Source of the DNA: Ferrimonas sediminicola
GTDB taxonomy: Bacteria; Pseudomonadota; Gammaproteobacteria; Enterobacterales; Shewanellaceae
Assembly: GCF_005116715.1 (NCBI RefSeq)
Contig: NZ_SWCI01000019.1
Span: forward strand, 1 to 47,605
Direction: 5' to 3'
DNA: 47,605 bases
Positions 43,549 to 47,605 of the stretch are shown one piece after another (positions within the stretch are counted from its first letter, which is position 1; every line of letters starts with the position of its first letter). Below the pieces are notes generated by a model that did no database searches, was not told where the DNA came from, and was given only the letters and a program-made list of their open reading frames with translations. The translations under genes were made by a program, and so were the position numbers.

Positions 43549-45513
43549 ATGGTTCCGGAACTAGGACATTACGCACTCATTATCGGCATGGCGTTTGCCG
43601 CCATCATGTCGATCGTCCCCCTGGTGGGCGTGGCAAGGCGCGACGCCTTCCTGGTGAGTTACAGCCGGCCGTTGGCATACGGCACCTTTCTCTTCATGGC
43701 TATTTCGGTGGTGGCCCTTGGCTATGCCTTCGTCACCGACGACTTCTCCGTGGCCTATGTGGCTCACAACTCCAATAGCCACCTGCCGACACCGTTCAAG
43801 ATCGCTGCCATCTGGGGTGGCCACGAAGGCTCGTTGCTATTCTGGGTCTTCTCCATGGCGGTGTGGAGTGCCGCGGTGGCGGCGTTCAGCCGCAACCTGG
43901 ATGATGCCTTTGTGGCCCGGGTCCTGGCGGTCATGGGGATGGTAACCCTGGGCTTCTGTCTGTTTATGCTGCTGACCTCCAGCCCCTTCGAGCGCTTCTT
44001 GCCGGTGGTGCCCATGGAGGGTCGAGACCTGAACCCCATGCTTCAGGACGTGGGCCTGATTTTCCATCCGCCCATGCTGTACCTGGGGTACGTTGGTTTC
44101 TCCGTTGCCTTCGCCTTTGCCATCGCCGCCCTGCTGAGCGGTCGGCTGGACTCCGCCTGGGCGCGCTGGTCCCGCCCCTGGACTCTGGCCGCCTGGATCT
44201 TCCTGACCGGCGGTATCGCCCTGGGTTCCTGGTGGGCTTACTATGAGCTGGGTTGGGGCGGCTGGTGGTTCTGGGATCCCGTCGAGAACGCCTCATTTAT
44301 GCCCTGGCTGGTGGGTACCGCCCTGGTGCATTCTCTGATTGTCACCGAGAAGCGAGGCACCTTCCGTAACTGGACCATCCTGCTGGCGATCTTCACCTTC
44401 TCCCTCAGCTTGCTGGGCACCTTCCTGGTGCGTTCCGGCGTGCTGACCTCGGTGCACTCCTTCGCCGCCGACCCCACCCGGGGCATGGCGATTCTGGGGC
44501 TGTTGGGGTTGACCATCGGCGGCTCACTGACCCTGTTTGCCGTGCGTGCCACCGAGTTTGCCAGCCCGGCCAAGTTTGAACTGTTCTCCAAGGAGACCAT
44601 GATGCTGGGCTGCAACATTTTGCTGGTGGTGGCCACCGGCTCGGTGTTGCTGGGTACCCTCTACCCGCTGCTGGGGGATGCCCTGGGGCTGGGTAAGATC
44701 TCCGTGGGTCCCCCGTACTTCAACACGGTGTTTAACCCCATTGTGCTGGTGCTGTTTGTTTTGATGGGCATCGGGCCGGTGATTCGTTGGAAGAAGGCGA
44801 AGGAGACCGAGACCCGTCAGCTGATGGTGCCGGCCGCCGTGGCCCTGGTTTCCGGACTGGCCCTGCCGTTCATCATTGACGGCAAGATGAACCTGTGGGT
44901 AAGCGCCGGCGTGGCCACCGCGGTGTGGATCTTGCTGACCCTGATGCTGGACCTGTACAACAAAACCAAAGAGGCCGATGGCGGCTTCACTGCCAAGCGC
45001 CTGAGCCGCAGCTTCTGGGGTATGCAGTTTGCTCACATGGGCATCGCCATGGCCATCATCGGTGCCGCCATGGTCTCCCACTACGCCGAAGAGAAATCCG
45101 TGCGTATGGGCCCGGGCAAGAGTCACGAGCTGGCCGGGTACACCTTTACCTATGAAGAGACCCGCATGGTTCAAGGCCCCAACTACACCGCCGAGCAGGG
45201 CCGCATCACCGTCATGAAGGACGGTGAGCCGGTCACCACCCTGTACCCGGATCGTCGTAAGTACAATGTTCGCACCATGGATATGACCGAGGCCGGCATC
45301 GACTGGGGCTTCTTCCGGGATCTGTACGTCACCATGGGCGACCCTCTGGACTCCACCGATTATGCCGTGCGCCTGAACTACAAGCCCATGGTGCGTTGGA
45401 TCTGGTTTGGCAGTATCCTGATGATGATCGGCGGTACCCTGGCAGCGACCGATAAGCGGGCCCGCAGCCGGAAGAGTGCCACCGTCAATGAAGCACAAGT
45501 GGCGACTGCCTGA
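43549..45513 (+). CDS. ccmF: Heme lyase subunit CcmF
   Basis: CcmF is the integral-membrane core of the cytochrome c synthetase that attaches heme from CcmE to CxxCH of apocytochromes. The 654-residue product (E. coli 647) has many membrane helices, IWGGHEGSLLFW (about 88-99) and the tryptophan-rich WGGWWFWDPVENASFMPWL (about 236-254). The conserved His173 and His261 are candidate heme ligands matching E. coli. AGAGG precedes the ATG. ccmG follows after 15 nt. Confidence 0.97.
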   Translation: MVPELGHYALIIGMAFAAIMSIVPLVGVARRDAFLVSYSRPLAYGTFLFMAISVVALGYAFVTDDFSVAYVAHNSNSHLPTPFKIAAIWGGHEGSLLFWVFSMAVWSAAVAAFSRNLDDAFVARVLAVMGMVTLGFCLFMLLTSSPFERFLPVVPMEGRDLNPMLQDVGLIFHPPMLYLGYVGFSVAFAFAIAALLSGRLDSAWARWSRPWTLAAWIFLTGGIALGSWWAYYELGWGGWWFWDPVENASFMPWLVGTALVHSLIVTEKRGTFRNWTILLAIFTFSLSLLGTFLVRSGVLTSVHSFAADPTRGMAILGLLGLTIGGSLTLFAVRATEFASPAKFELFSKETMMLGCNILLVVATGSVLLGTLYPLLGDALGLGKISVGPPYFNTVFNPIVLVLFVLMGIGPVIRWKKAKETETRQLMVPAAVALVSGLALPFIIDGKMNLWVSAGVATAVWILLTLMLDLYNKTKEADGGFTAKRLSRSFWGMQFAHMGIAMAIIGAAMVSHYAEEKSVRMGPGKSHELAGYTFTYEETRMVQGPNYTAEQGRITVMKDGEPVTTLYPDRRKYNVRTMDMTEAGIDWGFFRDLYVTMGDPLDSTDYAVRLNYKPMVRWIWFGSILMMIGGTLAATDKRARSRKSATVNEAQVATA

Positions 45514-45528
45514 GGTTAGAGTAGAGCT

Positions 45529-46086
45529 ATGAAACGCGCGTTACTGTTTATTCCCCTGCTGATCTTCATCGGCATGGCGGCATTCCTCTACAAGGGGTTG
45601 TTCCTCAACCCCAAGGAGCTGGACTCCGCCCTGGAGGGCAAGCCGGTGCCCACCTTTACCCTGGAGTCCCTCGAGGACGCCCAGGTCACCATCTCCAACA
45701 CCGATCTGGAGGGGGAGGTGTACCTGCTCAACGTATGGGCCACCTGGTGTCCCTCCTGTAAGTATGAGCACCCCTTCCTGAACAAGTTGTCCCGTAACGG
45801 GAGCATCCCCATCTACGGCATCAACTACCGGGATGAGCGTGGCCTGGCGCTGCGCTACTTGGCCGGCAATGGCGATCCCTACACCAGAAACCTGTACGAT
45901 CCCGACGGTCAACTGGGGCTGGATCTGGGGGTCTATGGGGCGCCCGAGACCTTCGTGGTGGATCACAAAGGGGTGGTTCGCTACCGCTTTGCCGGGGTCC
46001 TGGGACCGCAAAACTGGGCCGAGACCTTTATGCCGATGATTGCCGAGCTGCGTCGTGAGGCCGCTGCCGCCAAGGGAGGAGCCTGA
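45529..46086 (+). CDS. ccmG: Thiol:disulfide interchange protein CcmG (DsbE)
   Basis: CcmG is a membrane-anchored periplasmic thioredoxin that reduces CcmH or the apocytochrome thiols. The 185-residue length equals E. coli. It has an N-terminal anchor (about 5-20), active site WCPSC (Cys74, Cys77) and the CcmG signature GVYGAPETF. Its TGA overlaps the ccmH ATG by one base (TGATG). Confidence 0.96.
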   Translation: MKRALLFIPLLIFIGMAAFLYKGLFLNPKELDSALEGKPVPTFTLESLEDAQVTISNTDLEGEVYLLNVWATWCPSCKYEHPFLNKLSRNGSIPIYGINYRDERGLALRYLAGNGDPYTRNLYDPDGQLGLDLGVYGAPETFVVDHKGVVRYRFAGVLGPQNWAETFMPMIAELRREAAAAKGGA

Positions 46087-46571
46087 TGAAAGCGCTGATG
46101 AAGTGGTTTGGCCGGGCGGCCTGCCTGATGCTGATCGCCGGGGCGGTGCATGCCACCCCCATCGACACCTATGAGTTCAAGAGCCAGGAGAACAAGGAGC
46201 GGGGCCTGCAACTGGCCAACGAGTTGCGTTGTCCCCAGTGTCAGAACCAAAACCTGATCGACTCCAACTCTCCGGTGGCGCGCGATCTTCGCCTGAAGGT
46301 GTATGCCATGGTGGACGAAGGCAAGAGCAACGACGAGATCGTCACCTACATGACCGATCGTTATGGTGACTTCGTTCGCTATCGTCCCGCTTTCGACAAC
46401 CGTACCCTGGTACTGTGGTTGGGGCCGGTCGCTTTCGCCGTCATCGGTCTCGGCGTCGGCTTGCTGTTTGTCCGCTCCCAGCGTCAGAAGGGCGCCAAGG
46501 TCGCGGCAAACATCAGTGATGCGGACCGTGAACGCCTGGCCAAGGTGCTGAAAGAGAAGCAGGGTCAATGA
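46086..46571 (+). CDS. ccmH: Cytochrome c maturation protein CcmH (short form)
   Basis: CcmH handles the apocytochrome thiols through its redox-active cysteines. The 161-residue product has a signal peptide (to about Ala23), the motif LRCPQCQNQNL (Cys49, Cys52), a three-helix domain and one C-terminal membrane helix (about 103-123, LVLWLGPVAFAVIGLGVGLLF). It lacks the CcmI-like TPR part of the E. coli fusion, in line with the separate ccmI. It overlaps both neighbours, implying coupled translation. Confidence 0.96.
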   Translation: MKALMKWFGRAACLMLIAGAVHATPIDTYEFKSQENKERGLQLANELRCPQCQNQNLIDSNSPVARDLRLKVYAMVDEGKSNDEIVTYMTDRYGDFVRYRPAFDNRTLVLWLGPVAFAVIGLGVGLLFVRSQRQKGAKVAANISDADRERLAKVLKEKQGQ

Positions 46572-47104
46572 GAGGCCTAATCCTGGTGTTGGCGCTGCTG
46601 ACCGGCGGCGCCCAGGCGTTCCCCGGAATGAACCAGGCCGGCGAGGATCCTGCGCTGCAGCGCTTCGTCCAGCTGACCTTCCCTCAGGAGTTGGACAATA
46701 TCGAGGTGAAGGACCTGGAGGGGCAGCCGATACCTCTCTCCCGCTACAAGGGCAAGGTGGTGGTGCTGAATCTGTGGGCCACCTGGTGCCCTCCTTGCGT
46801 GCGGGAGCTGCCCTCTCTGGCGCGGTTCCGCAGCAAGCTGGAGCAACAGGGGGCAGTGGTTGTGCCGGTGGCGATCGATCATGACCCTGCCGTGGTAGCC
46901 CCTTTCCTTAAGGAGCTTGGCCTGGAATCATTCTCCACCATGTATGACACCACCAATGCCGTAGGCCAGGTGCTGCCGACGGATCTGGTGCCCGCCACCT
47001 TTATCCTCAATGAGCAGGGGCAACTGGTGGCGTTCGTCCGCAGCTTCGTCGATTGGGATAACCCCAAGGTACAGCAGCTGATCGAGAAATACCTGACTCA
47101 ATAA
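46568..47104 (+). CDS. Additional TlpA/DsbE-like thioredoxin
   Basis: The 178-residue product has a signal peptide (about 1-17, AQA) and a TlpA-type thioredoxin domain with WCPPC (Cys74, Cys77) and the cis-proline loop LVPATFIL (Pro142). It is distinct from CcmG: the active site is CPPC, the GVYGAPETF signature is absent and no lasting membrane anchor is obvious. The start overlaps the ccmH stop (ATGA), so it belongs to the ccmFGH operon and probably supplies reducing power to heme ligation or another periplasmic thiol. That role is inferred. A terminator follows. Confidence 0.9.
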   Translation: MRGLILVLALLTGGAQAFPGMNQAGEDPALQRFVQLTFPQELDNIEVKDLEGQPIPLSRYKGKVVVLNLWATWCPPCVRELPSLARFRSKLEQQGAVVVPVAIDHDPAVVAPFLKELGLESFSTMYDTTNAVGQVLPTDLVPATFILNEQGQLVAFVRSFVDWDNPKVQQLIEKYLTQ

Positions 47105-47121
47105 ATCGGCATGGCCGGCTC

Positions 47122-47149
47122 ACAAAAGCACCCGCCAGGGTGCTTTTGT
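47122..47149 (+). terminator. ccmFGH operon terminator
   Basis: ACAAAAGCACCC (47122-47133), loop GCCA and GGGTGCTTTTGT (47138-47149) form a perfect 12-bp stem with A- and T-rich flanks, 17 nt after the last stop. The symmetry would allow action in both directions. Confidence 0.88.
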
Positions 47150-47190
47150 CTATTATCTGCCCGGTCGATCGCAAATGCTCCCCTTGGCAC

Positions 47191-47218
47191 TTGCCAAGCT
47201 GAAATCCCCCCCTATAAT
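47191..47218 (+). promoter_or_regulatory. rrn promoter, most upstream
   Basis: TTGCCA (47191-47196), 16 bp and TATAAT (47213-47218), followed by GCGCTCCTC. The 16-bp spacing and G+C-rich discriminator are typical of growth-rate-controlled rRNA promoters. Confidence 0.8.
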
Positions 47219-47309
47219 GCGCTCCTCGTTGGCCGGGCAAATGCCGGCGTCGCCGATGTGACGTGGTTAACATGGCGTCAGCCACTAAGAAAAACTTCGC
47301 CCCAACGGG

Positions 47310-47337
47310 TTGAAAGATTAACTTAAGTGGGTAAAAT
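47310..47337 (+). promoter_or_regulatory. rrn promoter, middle
   Basis: TTGAAA (47310-47315), 16 bp and TAAAAT (47332-47337), followed by GGCGCCC. Same spacing and discriminator type as its neighbours. Confidence 0.72.
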
Positions 47338-47425
47338 GGCGCCCTGCTTTCAATGTTGGCTCGAAGCCTTCGTAAGTGAAGCAAATCGCCTTGACCGGCA
47401 GCTTGGAAAAGTTTGCATTTAGGGG

Positions 47426-47453
47426 TTGACGGCGGCGGAGAGTCGCGTAGAAT
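47426..47453 (+). promoter_or_regulatory. rrn promoter, downstream
   Basis: TTGACG (47426-47431), 16 bp and TAGAAT (47448-47453), followed by GCGCCTCC. It closely resembles gammaproteobacterial rrn promoters and lies just before boxB. Confidence 0.85.
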
Positions 47454-47462
47454 GCGCCTCCT

Positions 47463-47490
47463 GTCTCGATGAGAGACGCGCTCTTTAACA
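47463..47490 (+). promoter_or_regulatory. rrn antitermination signals boxB and boxA
   Basis: boxB is the hairpin GTCTC-GATGA-GAGAC (47463-47477). boxA is GCTCTTTAACA (47480-47490), the NusB-S10 recognition sequence, followed by AATCTGTGTGGGCACTC as in E. coli rrn leaders. They show that an rRNA operon starts here. Confidence 0.93.
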
Positions 47491-47605
47491 ATTAGTCAGA
47501 CAATCTGTGTGGGCACTCGCGCAGGATTGATATCTCATATATCAATGTTGCACTGAGTGACTATAACAAGTTAATTCAGTAATTCATTGAGTCGGAATTT
47601 TCGGA
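47491..47605 (+). other. 16S rRNA precursor leader (16S gene beyond window)
   Basis: This leader after boxA is recognisable from its AGACAATCTGTGTGGGCACTC block. The mature 16S start (AGAGTTTGAT) has not been reached by the last base. Confidence 0.85.

Overview
The window is a 47.6-kb chromosomal segment of a gammaproteobacterium. Gene order, protein lengths and RNA genes resemble the Shewanella/Ferrimonas branch of the Alteromonadales. The G+C-rich codon use would suit Ferrimonas, but that genus guess is an inference without any database search. The window is bracketed by ribosomal RNA operons in the same orientation: it opens with the 3' end of a 23S rRNA plus two tandem 5S genes, and it closes inside the promoter/leader region of a second rrn operon whose 16S gene lies outside.

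Region 1 (1-3.7 kb): 23S end, 5S, 5S, rrn terminator, then murB-birA (overlapping) facing coaA (overlapping tail to tail). Region 2 (3.8-5.6 kb): tRNA-Thr(TGT)-Tyr(GTA)-Gly(TCC)-Thr(GGT)-tufB, the same order as E. coli thrU-tyrU-glyT-thrT-tufB. Region 3 (5.6-17.7 kb): secE-nusG, rplKA, rplJL, rpoBC, with an L10-type autoregulatory leader and an rplL-rpoB attenuator. Region 4 (17.7-22.3 kb): str operon rpsL-rpsG-fusA-tufA. Region 5 (22.3-36.1 kb): S10, spc and alpha operons (rpsJ to rplQ), with a strong terminator and new promoter between rpsQ and rplN. The small genes rpmD and rpmJ are present. This is the core information-processing block: translation apparatus, RNA polymerase (alpha, beta, beta') and Sec translocon (SecY, SecE).

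Region 6 (36.2-38.3 kb): a two-gene membrane cassette, a long NfeD protease-type protein and a slipin (SPFH) protein, overlapping by 11 nt. It is bracketed by two terminators that carry the same 26-nt hairpin in inverted orientation. Region 7 (38.3-47.1 kb): System I cytochrome c maturation split into four units: ccmABCDE (minus), a monoheme cytochrome c5 gene (plus, scyA-like), ccmI (minus), and ccmF-ccmG-ccmH plus an additional TlpA/DsbE-like thioredoxin (plus). CcmA/B/C/D/E deliver heme to CcmE, CcmF/H/I ligate it to apocytochrome, and CcmG/CcmH keep the CxxCH thiols reduced; the cytochrome is a likely client. Region 8 (47.16-47.6 kb): three tandem sigma-70-like rrn promoters with G+C-rich discriminators, then boxB/boxA antitermination signals.

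Almost all of this is conserved and well understood, and I do not see a clear undescribed system. The points most worth a second look are the nfeD-slipin cassette between identical inverted terminators, recent gene conversion of the two tuf genes running past the stop codon, covarying terminal stems in the tandem 5S genes, strong non-terminator hairpins between genes of the rpoBC and str operons, a perfect palindrome at the ccmA promoter, and the extra thioredoxin of the ccm operon.
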